NCBI GenBank assembly: GCA_037013495.1
Contig: CM072809.1
Span: forward strand, 5,107,001-5,171,000
DNA length: 64,000 bases
Reading direction: 5' to 3'
DNA from: Hippophae tibetana
Taxonomy: Eukaryota; Streptophyta; Magnoliopsida; Rosales; Elaeagnaceae
The translations under genes were made by a program, and so were the position numbers. The notes under the pieces are model-generated. The model did not search any database. It was given only the letters and a program-made list of their open reading frames with translations, and was not told the origin of the DNA. Shown here in pieces: positions 1 through 13,366 of this stretch (the stretch's first letter is position 1; each line of letters starts with the position of its first letter).

Positions 1-267
1 AACTTAACAATCCCCCTCCACACCAACATAGGTGATCTCATAAAGTCATAGTGAGACTGTTAAGGACAAAACCCAAATCACTGATCAAGTTAGGCCCAAT
101 TTTGATACCTAGTTAGAAACCTAGACCTAACTCAACCCAATAAGATCTTTTTGAGTTAAGGGTTGACCCAGCTTATAAGCAACTTTTCTACCTTGTTCCT
201 AGTCGATGTGGGACTAAAGAAAACTTAACATCCAAAAACCACAATAGCATAAAGGAAACAAGAAGCC

Positions 268-729
268 TTGGATACAGCATTCACAAACATCATCTTGAAC
301 CTCTCAGATGCAGTTTTGTGTCAAGTCAATAATGAAACTATTTCTCATGGATTGTGGAACAAGTTGGAGAGCTTTTATCTCAGGGAGTCCCTGTTCAACA
401 AAATCTATTTGAAGAAGAAGTTTTTTGGCTACAAGATGGATACCAAGAAGACATTGGAAGCAAATTTAAATGATTTCAAGAAAGTCACTATTGAGTTGTC
501 AAATATAGGTGAGGTTGTTAGTAATGAAAATAGGGTTATGATCTTGCTAAACTCACTTCCTGAGACTTTTGATGCCATAAGAGCAAATACGGAGTATGGA
601 AGAGAAAATCTAACTCTTGGGGTTGTAGTATTTGCATTAAGATCAAAAGAATTGGACATGAAATCCTTAAACAAAACTATGTTCAATAGCAATAGCAGTG
701 ATGCCCTCTCTTTGCATGGTAAAACTTAG
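268..729 (+). pseudogene. Copia gag (UBN2-type) fragment
   Basis: About 153 codons open with no ATG start; the first codon is TTG and the true N-terminus is absent. The middle reads like Copia gag: a ...LWNKLESFY...YLKKKFF... block, then a helical stretch with LNSLPETFD. It stops at 729 before any zinc knuckle. This is a remnant of capsid-forming Gag, not a host gene. Confidence 0.7.
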
Positions 730-774
730 AAAGTACAATCAAAATAAAGGGTCTCAGTGTCAAGGTGGAGAGTT

Positions 775-1193
775 TGTGGTATAGCACATGAGATAACTTG
801 TGTAAGAACCAATAGGAAGGCTTTGTAGTGTAAGGTGTTTCACATTGTATAATTAAAGGTAGTTACAATCCTCTCTAAATAGTGTGACTAGACTCTTGCT
901 TTGAGGACTATAAATTTGTTACAATTAGTTACAAAGCCTAAGAGATCTTGTGAGGTGAGAATATAGGACGATCATCTTCAAGCAAGAGTGAGAGTTCCTA
1001 TGTGTGTGATCAAAGGAGATGTTAGAACTGAATTCAATCAATTTGTATAGCTACTAGTCTTTACATTGTAATCAAGGCATTAAAATTGGAGCATTAATAC
1101 AAGGAATTGTTTTCTGGTTTATGCATGTGAATTGTTCTAGTGTTTATTGAGTCTTGGTGGAGTGAAGACCATTGAGCCTTGCATGATCTTTCA
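775..1193 (+). repeat. 3' LTR of the left-edge Copia fragment
   Basis: It starts with TG directly after a purine-rich tract (AAGGTGGAGAG), as Copia 3' LTRs do, and ends in CA where receptor-kinase intron sequence resumes. The second LTR is outside the window, so both ends are inferred from context only. Confidence 0.45.
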
Positions 1194-1236
1194 CTGCATA
1201 CATTAGTTGCAATAGTAGAGTTTTCTTAACAAATAC

Positions 1237-4200
1237 CTTATAAACAGGACCAAAACCCCCTTCTCCAATTTTATTGTTGATGTCAAAGTTGTTTGTTGCA
1301 GCTTTAATTTGCCTCAAGGTAAACTTACCAGTTTTCAGGTCCAAACCCTTTAACTCTGCATAAGAGGCAATTTATAAATAAAAGTTGTTTTAGCAGAAAG
1401 AGAAAATAAAATCAGTATAGATAATTATTTACCTTGTTCCAAAGTATTTTTCTTTTTCAGACAGCATTTCCACCAAAGAATTACAATAACCAATAATATA
1501 ACAAGAAGTGAACCAATCACAACTGCAACCACTACAGCTACGGATATGTTGTTACCACTTTCTGCTGATGGGGGTATAAAATCTGCAAGAAGGAAGAGTG
1601 TAAAGCCACTAGTTGTGAATGTGTTAAAATGTAATAGTTCCAGCAGCTAAATGATGCTTGAAGTAACAAGATATCAAACCTTTAGTAAGATTCTACCACG
1701 ATCAGACAATATAAAGATCCATGTCATTGTTGACAAATATTGTATTTCTCTGATAATTATCATGTATATTTCATATCATTTCTGTTCTATTTCTATACAA
1801 GTGTCTAGGTCTATGTATACAAGGAAAACAAAAACGAAAACTAAAACTAACCCTAGTTACTGCACATTCATGTTTTACGGCTCCATTAATATTATTGTCT
1901 GTCATTCTTTACTCCACTAAACATTGGTGTCTGCCACTGTTGCAGCATGCACCACAACACACACCAACAATTGTGATATTTTTTTTCCATAAACAGATCA
2001 AGAGAAGAAAAAAACCCACTAACCTGAATCCTACTGGATTTTAGTGCAGATAATGGTATAAATGCATATAGTATTATCACAAAAACTTTTAGATAACTTC
2101 GTATGCGAGGTCAAATATTAAAAAAACAAGTAAACAAGAAGTTAAAAAGCACATTACAGAAAACTGGAGTAGCACATTTTGATTGGAATCCTATGAACTA
2201 TGTTTCATATCATATGTCCAATTGATGACAATAAGATTCCATAATGCTCCTTATTGAAAAGAATGAAATGTAGAAAACATGTTCTTTGTTATTTTAAATA
2301 TATCTTTGTACAAGATTACCTATTAATTTATAGTACAAAATATAGGACAAAATCAAGAATTTTAACATTCTCTCTTAAGTTGGATTATAAATGTTAATCA
2401 TCGTCAACTTCCCAATAAAATCTTAGAAATGTCGTTAAGGAAGTCCTTTTATGAAAATATCTATTGTTTTCTCTCTTGTGAGAACATAGATCATGCAAAT
2501 AGTACAGTTTTTGACTTTTTATTTGATGAAATGTCTATCTATTTCACCATGTTTTATTCTGTCATATTAAACTGAATTGAAAGATATGTTGATGACTATT
2601 TTATTATCACAATAAAGCTTAATTGGATATTTTATCACAATATGAAGTTCTTTCAACAGCTTTCTTCACAATAAAGCTTCACAAATCTTCTATGCAATTG
2701 CTCTAAACTTAGCTTATGTACTACTCTTGACAACTACATTTTGTTTCTTACTTCTACAAGTTATTAGGTTTTGGAAAACAAATGTACAATACCCTGTAAT
2801 GAATCTTCTATCTTCTACTGAACCAAGCTAATTTGCATCAATAAAGACTCATATTTCTATGGTTCCATTTTCCTTAAAAAACAATCTTTTACATAGGATC
2901 CTTTGAGATACCTGAGAATTTTATAAACTGTTTCCAAGTGAGTTTTATTTGGAGTGTGCATGTGTTAACTTGCTACACTAACTACAGATGTAATATCAGG
3001 TCTAGTGTGAGACAGATAGATTAGTTTTTCTACTAGTTTTGGTATTTGTCTTTGTCCACTAATTTTCCCATATCTTTACTCTTATTTCCTACTTCTATTT
3101 GGTTGTCACTTGGCTTACATCTAAGCATGCCAGTTTCGATGAAAAGATCATGAATGTATTTTCATTAAGAAACACTAATTCTATATTTTGATCCTGCAAC
3201 TTTCATGCCTAAGAAATACTTCATTTGTCCTAACTCCTTTACTTCAAATTCTATGGACAAGGTTTTATTCATTCTCTTGATTTCTTCTATATTGTCACTA
3301 GTCATGATTATATCATCAATATACACTATCAAATTTGTTTTTCTTCCATTTCCAATGTGTCTGAAACATATCGTATGACCTGATCGTCCTTGTTAGTACT
3401 CTTGTTTTCTCATTACTTTGCAAATCTATCAAACCATGTTCTTGGTGATTTTTTAAGGTCATAAAGTGATTTTTTCAGTTTACACACAATATTGTCTCTT
3501 GTACAAAATCCTGGAGGCATAATCATGAAAATTTATTTTTCTGATTCTCCATTTAGGAATGTATTTTGTATGTCTAGTTGATGAAGCGACCAATATAAAT
3601 TTGCTGCTAGAGATAGAAGAATCCTGACTGTATTTAGTTTAACTATAGGTGCAAATATTTCAGTATAATCATCCAGTAAGTTTGTGTAAACCTTTTTGCA
3701 ACAAGTCGGGCTCTATACCTTTCTATTGTTCCATCAGCCTTGTATCCTATTGTAAAGATCCACTCACAGTCAACTGGAGTCTTTCCTTTTGGAAGTTCTG
3801 TGACATCACTAAGTTTCATTCTTTTCAAGTGCCTTGATTTTTTTCATAATAGACTCTCTCCATTCAGAGATTTCCAAAGCTTTATGAATGTTCTTTGGTA
3901 TTTTTGTTCTGTCAAGTTTAATGGTAAAAACACAAAATCTAGAGGATAAGTTTTTATTTGAAACAAATATGGAAATAGAATAAAGTGTACATGATCATAT
4001 TTGTTTTTGAAGAGCAATAGGTAACTCAAGAGACTAAGGAGATTCAAAGTTACTTAGATTCACTGTAGGCTATCAATGGTCCTACATCTCTTGGTGTTTC
4101 AAGTGTGAAGTTTTCCCTGCCTTTTAATTTTGACATCCATGAATAAGTAATTGTTTATTTGTTATTTTGTTTATCTGTTTCTCCCCCAAAGTTCTAGTTA

Positions 4201-7200
4201 TACTCTTTCAGTGGTAAAGGTGTGTTTGGCTTAGATTCTATGTTTGTTTTATTATTCTGATAATGAGTAATAGGTGAAGAGGTGTCATCAGAAAGAGTGA
4301 GATAAGTGAGGCCAAAATCAATGGTGTCAAAAGTTCTATCCTCTTTTGTACGATTCTCTCTATGGATAGGACTTTGAATAGAAGGAAATGTTTTCAAAGA
4401 ATGTAACACCGAGACTAACAAACGTCCTATTGGTGGTGGGATTATAACACTTGAATCTCTTTTGAGTAGAAGAGTACCTAAGAAAAACACATTTGATGGC
4501 TTTTGGGTCAAGTTTGGATATGATTTTGGAATCATCTTGTACAAATGTAGTACAACCATACACTCTCATAATCAAATTTAACTGAAGATGAGGTGTGGGA
4601 AATAAGGTTTTTAAGTTTTGAAATAGAGCTTCAAAAAAAAATTCAACTAGGTATATGATTAATAAGATATGTAAAGGCTAGAGTAGCATCTCTCCATAAT
4701 TGTTTTGGCATATTCAAGGTAAACATTAAAGCTAAGCAACTTCAATGATGTGTCTATTCTTTTATTCAATTATCCCATTTTTTTGAGAAGTATCAACACA
4801 TAAACTTTGGTGGATTATCTCATATTTTTGAAAGTAATCCTGTATGGTATGATTAAAATATTTTGGACCATTATCAGTGCAAAGAATTTGTATTGGTGTT
4901 TGAAATGAGTTTGAACTATTGTGTGAAAACTAATGAAAATATCTTGAACCTTAATTTTTTCTATTAATAGGTAGACCTTATATACACGCATATGATCATT
5001 AATAAAGGAGATAAACTATTTGTTGTGAGTACGATTAGGGGTTTGGGATGGTCCCCATACATAACTATGGATTAGGATAAAGTATTTAGTAGGTTTATAT
5101 GGTACTTATGGAAACGAAATATAATGATGTTTTGTAAACTCACAAATCTCACATTAAAAATAACTATTTTAAATATTAAAAGTGGGATGTCCCATTCTAT
5201 AATGTCATAATAAAATTTCGCTATCCCTAGAAACAGAATCAGAAGCATAAGTAGTAATTCTACAATACTAACTCACTTTGGCTTCATCAAAATAGTACAA
5301 TCCTTCACACTCTCTAACACTAGAGATCGTCGTCTCTAATGATAGGTCATGAAATACACAATAAGAGGAAAAAAATTAGCAGAACAATGAGAGATTGTTG
5401 TCAATTGATTAATGGAAATTAAATTGCATAATAGATTTGGGATATGAAGCATATAATTGAATGTTATAGAATTTGAGATATGAATACTCCATTTTCCTAT
5501 AACAGTTGAGAGAGATCTATCTACGATTCTAACTTTAAGATTTCTAGTACATGAAGAGTAAATGATAAATAATTGATAGGCATCAGTCATATAATCTGAC
5601 ACTCCATAATCAATAATCCATAGGATTTTTGTTTAGGAAAAGTTTACAAGATCACTTAAGTAGTTACTTTTGTAAGCTAAAGATGCCCTTGTAGATGACT
5701 AATTAGAACTTTGAATGTTGAAAAAAAGTTTGTAAAGTTGATCCAATTGCTTTGAATTAAAGGCTTCTTCGAGTTGGTTATCAATTAATGTGTGATAACT
5801 TTGATATTTGCATTGTCATAGTTTCTAATCTATGGGGTTTTCATGAATGTTTCAACAAGTATCCTCAGTATGTTCGAGTTTTGGACAATCTTCACAAAAA
5901 AATGTGCCTTCATTGTGAATTTGGTCCTGACCCAGACTGATTTCTATTAGGACCATTATTTGTATAAAGCGAACACTATTTTAACTTGATTATAATGGCC
6001 CAGCCCATATTCCATTCCCAAGCCCATTAGACCTACTCGACTCTTTTGAATTTGAGATGCCTAGCCCACGTTCAACACTATCATTTTCTAGCCCAAGAGA
6101 GTTATTTCTCAGCCATTTCATTCTCGCGTTTAGGGTTGATTTCTCAGCCATTTCTTTGTGAACCAAAGGTCATCCATCGAGATGGGCTTCACGAGAAGAG
6201 ACGAGCATTATCTATCGTCGATGGGCTTCGCATCGGTGATCATCACACAATTTATGTGCAATAAATACGCAAGTAAAAGTATTGTAACAAGTAATATAAT
6301 GATAAGAAAATATCGTTCTTATGGTGATTATTTTATTAGAAACTAAGTTTTAAGACTAAAAAAGTAAAAATCAATTTTTTGTGTTTTTATATTTTAAGGG
6401 AACAAAATTAAAATAACTAAAAGTAAATAGCAATAATTAATTAAATCAAATTTAATAACTAAGAAAATATCTAGGAATACTTAATCCTCCAATTTTCTAA
6501 ACATGTGAATAACTGAAATCCTCCCAATATAATTATCAATTAATTACATGATCAATTGAATCTAACTTAACATGTATTCCTCTCTCAAGTAAACAACACA
6601 CCATATAGTAATTAATTTAATCATATTCTCATGTCAATTAAATTGCATACTACTCATTAAGAATCATATATCTATACCTACAAACTATACATGTTATTTA
6701 ATCAAGACAAACAATTAAATAATTTTCTCAAATTTATTTAATTGTCTCTATAGATAAATTGTTAGCCAAACAATTAATAGCATAAAAATCAGATTAAATA
6801 ATATAATTAAATTATAATTAGGGTAAAATATTAGATCATCACATGGTGAAAATTTGGTTCATAAGATCACTAGATTAATAAATTAATTATAAATAATTTT
6901 GTCTATAAAGCTTATATTTTTCATAAAGAAAAATAAAAATCGATAAAGAAAAGAGTAGAAGAAGAAATATAATCAATCTCTTGAATTGTAGTACTAATTT
7001 TCTCTTGAATCTCCACCAAAATTATATATCTTTTTGAATTTTTCTGTATTTTTAACTCCTTTTGATTTTTTCTGTATTTTTATCTCCTTTTAACTCCAAA
7101 AATTGATCAAAATTATGCTAATGGTGGCTTATTAGGGTTTATGGGATGATTAAGGACTTAAATATAGCTCAAATGCAATCTGGACTGTCAGAGTAGTTTC

Positions 7201-10200
7201 GAAACAAGGGCTGAAATCAAAACAAGTAAAATTAACAATATTTGTCAATCACAGTACAACACGTGGCACACCAAATTTATTGGGCGAATCATAGCGCAAC
7301 ACGTAGCATGTTAAGTCAGTGCCACGTGATGCAGATGGTGTGGCGTGCTGGTGGATCATGGGGAGAAATAGCTTGACAACACGTGTCATGCGCTGCGTTC
7401 CTCCTTACTCGCAGTGATTTACGATTCATTGCCTCTATTTACATGGCGTTCGCATAGCTTACCCAGCCAGTTCTTCTGTTTGCGTGGCAAGTCACGTGAC
7501 AAATTTTGATTGGTCTTGCGCTAAAAATTCATAAAAAATTTAAAAATTATATTTTTACTCATTTTTACTAAAAAGTTTATATTTTAATATTTTTAGCCCC
7601 AAAAATATTATTTATTGACTAAAACAAGTAAATATTAAGTAAAAAAGTACGTTAATGACTCTACTTTCATAGAATCATTAGTCGAACCTCCAAGAAGACC
7701 TCACTAACTGACGGCTGTGGGCAACGGTTGAAGACCCTCCCACAAATGCCGTCAAGCTCTCGGTTCAACCCTACAAGGAACTCAAATACTCTCTTAGATT
7801 TCAATCTTTTTCGGTAATGTATGCTATCCTTTATACACCCACATTTTCTTCATAACTCAGATCAAGTTCTTGCTATAATGATGTCTTTTTCATGTAGTAA
7901 TCAGTGACATCTTTCTCTCCTTATTTCAGTTTCCAGATTTGGGTTTTTAGGTCAAAGATATAGGCTGAATCTTCATCGTCTGAGTAAATCTCCCATACGA
8001 CTTGCGACCATTGAATTTTCAAAACTCTAATATTGGAGAGCATTGATGTTGGTGGATTTTGGTTTCGTAACTCATTTTACCTTTTCCGTTGGTTACTAAT
8101 TTAACTGATTAGGTTTATTTTTTGAAATTTCTCACATTTAGTGTTTTTACTGATAGTTGTAAGAATGTGTTATCATTTTTATTCATAGTGGAGGTTTCTG
8201 AATTCTGATTTTCTACATTCTAATTAGGAATATTGGTTTATGGGGTTTTGAGGCTACAGGATCCGCCATAAAAAACTGGTTTTAATAAAAACCATGCTCT
8301 TAAGGAATGAAATGTAGAATAATATGTTTTTTGTTATTTTTAGTATATCTTTATATAAGACTACTTATTAATTTATAGTACAAAACATAATAAAAAAAAA
8401 TACATCCTAATTTATTTAAATAAAATCTATTAATTAAATTTCTAATTTATCATTAATTATGAAAATCATATTCCAATAATTAAAACCGCTGAAAATCAGG
8501 AATTTAAACACTACTATAATTAGCAATAACATAAAAAGAAGCTGATATAAGTACCAGGATCAACAGAAATAGCTGATATAAGTGGACCGTAGACTCCTCT
8601 AATCGGGATACCAGTTGTTCCTTTCCCAGCCCAATAGAAACGAATCTCCAAGGTATTACTAGTCACAACAGCAGTAAATGTTTTTATGACTGCTTTACCA
8701 ACACCGCCTGCCTCATCAGCAATATTAAAATCTTTCATCACAAGCTTCCCCTGCAGTGTATTCATCTAATTATTTCTGAAACTTAAACATTCACGTTATT
8801 TATAAGGTTGAGATTTGCAAGTCTCAAATTAATATAATATGATTAAGTAAGCTACCTGAAGATAAACATTGAAAATGCGCCTTCCCAGGCTTCGATATGT
8901 TGTGTCATTTGTGAACATTATCTCAGCAAAGTGGAGGTTCAATGTGTAGTTTCCATTTCCCAGACAATACCCGTAGTATGTCAGGGAGAGAGGAGAAATT
9001 CTTGCATTTACATAAAGTTCAGGGTTGACCATAGAGAGTCTTGACACATTTGTCGTAATATAAGTGTCTTTATCATTTTCATGATCCAAGAAGTAGCCTG
9101 TGTTACTCAACACCCAATTTTCTGCAGAATTTCTTGTACCTTGAGAGGAAGTTGAGGATCCAACCATATCAGTATCACTATCATACTTGGTAGTTCCATT
9201 GACAGTAACTTCACTTCCACCACAGTTTACATAAAGAGAATACCCATCTGTAACAACAACAGCAGCATGAATTATAAGGAGAGAGTACCAATCTTTTTAT
9301 GAATGCCCAGTTGTCCACTCATGATATCCCAGCAAAATAATAGTTTTAGCTGAAAATTTTATATCACAACCTTCAGTCCTGCAACTACTTTCTCCTTATC
9401 ATGTTTGGTTGAGAGTAATAGAAATTATTTAAGATATTTCTGTGTTTTGTTTTACTGTTAATCTGGAATTGAATGTAAAACATTCACAATAGTAAGAATC
9501 TTTGTTCCTATTACACCCCTCAAGAATATGTTGAAATGTTTTATTTTACTTGCGTATTTGTATAATCATTTATTATTTTTCTAATTTTATCTCGTTTAAA
9601 AACCAAAAACTATTATTTTTTAATTTTGATTAATTTATAATTTTATGAATTTTACTTTAATATTTATCATTGTTTTAATTCAACTGTTCAAACAAATATA
9701 ATAATAATATTATTATTTTCATTGTATTTCACTCCTATTATCATTCTCATTTTCATGCAAACATGAACTTAATTGACAACAAAATATAGGAGCCAGAGAA
9801 AAAGTGTAAGAAGAAAACTTACTTCTTGGGCAACGATAACTTCTCAAACATGAAACAATTTCACTGATTGAAATAACAGAAATGGCAGAACAAGTCGGAT
9901 AAGAGTGCAGTAATAAGTTAGGCAATTATATTAATAAATATGACTTTATTTTGAGATTTTTTCAGAAGGTAAAGGTCAAACTTACGAGCTGGTACGTTTT
10001 GAAGAGCTTGCAAACACATTCCTGAATACCATAGCATAGAGTGAAAATCATTCTTGATTTTGTAAAATCAAAATGAATTCAAATGAAAACATATATCTTA
10101 TTCTTACGTATTCCTTTGTTGGCAGCTCGATGTGGCTGAGTTTACCGTAGTAAAATTGTTGTATGAAAGATCACTGCAGGTTGGAAAAAAAAAAAAAAAA

Positions 10201-13200
10201 AGTTGCAACTCCAACAATCCCAAAAAGGAAAAAAATTGATTTGATAGACTGTAGAAGTATGTCTGATTTCTACTTTTATTACCACTCAATTACAACATCC
10301 AGATATAGAAATCTAATCCAATATGGAATCAAGTACTCAACATAACACATGACTATCTTTTAACCGTTAATTAGTTCTCTATTATTAAATGGAAAATATA
10401 AGAGGTTTTAATACAATCAAATGGGTTATATAGCTGATATTTTAAAAATGGGTTATATAGCTAGCATTTTAAAGAGAAGCTTACATGCTGTCTCCTTCTT
10501 TGAGCATCCAATCAGGCACGGTTCCAGAAAGCAAGTTTCCAGTCAAAAATCTAAGAGGAAATTAACGCTCTATGTTATAATATATAAGTTGATATTATGG
10601 AACTGACTTGTATTTTGAATATAATATATGTCATGAAAAAGTATTGTACATTTGGTACCTTTTTATGTCATATGCAACTGATGACTTAGAAACATAAATA
10701 CATGACATCTAAAAATCCAAATTGCTTACATGTTATCCACGTTTTTCAGATTAGAATAGCTGCTTGGAATTTGTCCACTTAGTTTGTTAAAGCTGAGATC
10801 TCTGCAAAAGAAGTTAAGCCAACAATTTTTTAAAATATGAGTCACAAAAAGTAAATATCATAGGAGTCTTATTGTTTTATTTTATTTTTTTAACATAAGA
10901 AATGTGGAATTAAAGCCATATTATAACATGAAAACAGAGAGACTCCTTTTTAATCGGTGTAGATATTATTTTGGATATTCCTTCAATTTTCTCACGAGCT
11001 TCATAGAAATATGAAATTGTTAAATCGATTCCTATTTAGAACAATATTTCAAAATTATGCTTCTATCTGTAGGAAGTAGGGCAAGCAAAAAATTAAAAAG
11101 CCTTGTGTACTAACAAATTTTTCAAACTCTTCATTTCTCCAAGATATTCAGGTAGTTGTCCCACAATATTGCAACTCCTTAGTATCCTGTAATTTTAAAG
11201 AATATTTAGCTCATTATCTTTCAAGAAAAAAATGGTTATTTGAGAAAGAAACTCTGAAAATGAACTCTTAAACTTACAGTGTAGTCAGTTTTATCATATT
11301 ATCAAGCGGTGGAAAGGTTGCTTCAGTTCCATTTATATCACTGATTCTTCTGCTTATAAAAAGATTTCAAACATGAAAATGAAAATTAAGAATATAAATG
11401 CTAAGAATTTCATAATGTAATACACTTTTATGAGAATAATAATGATACTGACAAGTCTGTTAATTTTCTCAAGCGAGCAATGGCAAGAGGAATTGGCCCA
11501 TTCAAACCACTTGCTTGAAAAACTCTGTTGTTCATACCAAATAAATCCCAATTAAAATTAGTCAAAAATATAAAAAAATTAATCGAATAAGTAGTTGAAA
11601 ATCAAAATAAATGTTCCTCACATTTTTTTAATATTTGTCCAATTTCGAATAAAATTAGGTATCTTTCCTGTAAGATGGTTGTCTGAGATTCGGCTGCACC
11701 ATCATGAGAAACCCAGAATCCATTAATTTTTATAAAACAGCTGATTTGATTTAACAAAATTAGGGTTCCAAATAGAAACATAAGATATTACTTACAAGTC
11801 CGTCAATGTAGTCAACTTGGCAAATGTTGGAGGCAACTCCCCATTAAAATTGTTTGAGCTAAAAAGCCTACATAAACGAATTCACTTATTCTTATACTTA
11901 TAAAGACTAAACTTTATGTAATACTTTTTTTTTCTTTCAAAATTACATATATCGGCATAGGAAGGTTGTGGGTAGTGGCTTACATTCTCTCTATTTGAGG
12001 CAAATTCCCAAGTTCCGGGGGCAGAGCCCCAGAGAGTTGATTGTACTCCAGAACCCTTCACATTTAACATTAATACAATTTCAATTGTCTTGAATTAAGC
12101 CATTATTGTAAAAGTGTTTAGTCAAATGCGTAAAGACGACTCACAAACTCTTGAGGGTGGTGATATTTGCTAGCTCTTTTGGAATAGGACCTGTTAACCT
12201 GTTACCTACAAGGGAACTGCAGCAAAACCCATATATTATTTTCATACCATATTTTTAGGAATCTGATGTAACATTGGTTATCTGACCCCAAAAAAATGTA
12301 ACACCATTTTAAGCAAAAGAAAAAGAAATTTTATACTGAATTTTCAGAAAGTCCATAAATAGATTTTCCCCGACCCCTAAAGAGAACAGCAGTAAATTTA
12401 AACCATGACTCAGTACTCAGATACAAAGAAGAGAGAGTACATGTTAACAAGATTGGTGGAGCCCCATTCTGGTGGGATGGTACCATTAAGGTAGTTACGT
12501 GTAAGATCACTGAATGTAACAAATCAAACAGAACCATAGTCATAATCTTGCACAAAGTAAGTCTAAGATAGTCTAAAAACACATATTATCTTATAATTAA
12601 TCGTCACGTTTTAACTTTATATATATATATATAGATTGTTTATCAATTAAAGGGAGCAAAATGGAATTACTACACAATTTTAAAGTTATTCCTAGTCTCT
12701 TACAGTTCTTGGAGATAAGGAAGCCCCCCAAGTTGGGGAGGGAGAGTGCCTATGAGACTCTGAGCCTTCACAACACTACATTCAATTCCAAAAATATTTA
12801 GTATAAGATTTTATACATGCTTAGAATATCCTCAGAAAAGAAAATAAGGAAACCAAAGAAAAAGAAAGCATAAAGGGAGAGAGAGAGAGATAGAGAGATA
12901 CATGCTGGTGACGTGGCAAAGGGTGCCATTAGAGAATGAACAGTTACAGGTGACAGCATTCTCAAAACCTTTAACTGGGATTGGTGTTGACCAACCATAT
13001 TCTCCTTCGCACGGATCCACATTGAAATTCCAGTCTCTTTTCCCTATTGTCTTAGCTATATCTCTTAAAACATTCACTACACATAAATTCAAAAGACATT
13101 AATAGTAGAGTCCTGTACTATATATTAAAAGGAAGTGATATTTATTAATTGACTAATTACGTTCAATAATTTTTAGAGAGCAATTAAATCATTAAAATGT

Positions 13201-13366
13201 GTTACTATAAAGTTACAATAATCAAAATCATGTTTATCAGAAGATGATATATATATAATTAGTTACCTTCACTTTCGGCCAATTGAGCAACACCAAATGA
13301 ATTATGAGTTGCAAAAACTAAGATCAGCAAAAGAGAACTAGCAAATGCAATACGAGAGACCAACAT
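1237..13366 (-). CDS. LRR-malectin receptor-like Ser/Thr kinase (LRR-RLK VIII-2 type), 3' part interrupted
   Basis: Twenty exons on the minus strand join in frame for 686 codons: 13366-13267, 13076-12902, 12775-12704, 12509-12441, 12216-12145, 12055-11984, 11867-11796, 11693-11622, 11524-11453, 11349-11278, 11186-11115, 10801-10730, 10550-10485, 10173-10108, 10021-9986, 9863-9823, 9247-8856, 8750-8555, 1582-1433, 1355-1237. Exon 1 encodes a signal peptide. Exon 2 is the Cys-rich N-cap. Exons 3-13 are mostly 72-nt single LRRs. Exons 17-18 are the malectin domain (YVNCGG start, [22 protein letters not shown]). Exon 19 is the transmembrane helix followed by a basic stop-transfer. Exon 20 ends at the glycine-rich loop ([11 protein letters not shown]). 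No stop or frameshift was seen. The catalytic-lysine, HRD and DFG exons are absent: Copia sequence begins 44 bp beyond the last donor. They may lie left of the window or be lost. Expected at the plasma membrane. Intron 18 holds a 6-kb retroelement remnant. Confidence 0.85.
2450..5930 (-). pseudogene. Copia gag-pol remnant
   Basis: Identified by conserved islands in several frames. One is a degenerate protease motif (DYGVSDYMT in place of the usual D-S-G/A). Another is the integrase tail with KLDPKAIKCVFL and VTFFE. The RT N-terminus shows WIFTIGYKADG and RYRARLVAKRFTQ, followed by a stop. The RNase H shows YCDNK. Many stops separate the islands, so the element is old and inactive. Confidence 0.75.
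5940..8294. other. Unassigned sequence inside the Copia remnant, with GC-richer patches
   Basis: Where a minus-strand Copia element should have gag and leader, this stretch has no gag homology I can see. 5990-6230 carries several GGGCY/AGCCCA motifs on either strand. 7200-7520 is GC-richer than its surroundings with repeated ACACGTGGCA/CACGTG-like motifs. 7690-7990 looks like a plus-strand 5' leader containing an intron-like tract. Long AT-rich spacers lie between. It could be nested insertions or captured host sequence. No coding region is supported. Confidence 0.3.

Larger units (their letters stand above)
1..1193 (+). mobile_element. Copia-type LTR retrotransposon fragment (gag piece plus 3' LTR), internally deleted
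   Basis: A gag-like coding piece (268-729) is followed within 50 bp by a purine-rich tract (about 761-774) and a sequence starting TGTGGTATAG at 775 that behaves like a 3' LTR, ending near TTTCA at 1193. Protease, integrase, RT and RNase H are missing, so the element has a large internal deletion. Its right end abuts the intron that follows exon 20 of the minus-strand receptor kinase, so it was inserted in that intron. The 5' LTR and target duplication, if present, lie left of the window. Boundaries are approximate. Confidence 0.6.
2245..8404 (-). mobile_element. Decayed Copia retrotransposon within intron 18 of the minus-strand receptor kinase
   Basis: Short diverged direct repeats at 2245-2367 and 8295-8404 look like its two LTRs. 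Both contain a stretch reading TATTAATTTATAGTACAAAA. On the minus strand the internal part gives, in order, a zinc-knuckle remnant (~5900), protease and pre-integrase (~5600-5400), integrase C-terminus (~4575-4300), RT start (~3830-3680) and RNase H (~2650-2450, YCDN then a K-H-x-EIDRHF block). A purine tract AAGAGAGAA precedes the 3' LTR. Stops and frameshifts occur throughout, and no matching target duplication was found. The 5' third (5940-8294) is not recognisable as Copia. Confidence 0.75.

Noticed and set aside
1651..1920. Open reading frame of 89 codons on the plus strand
   Set aside because: It lies within intron 18 of the minus-strand receptor kinase, is low in complexity and has no recognisable domain.
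4194..4559. Minus-strand ORF of 121 codons as a host gene
   Set aside because: It overlaps, in another frame, the recognisable integrase tail of the decayed Copia element.
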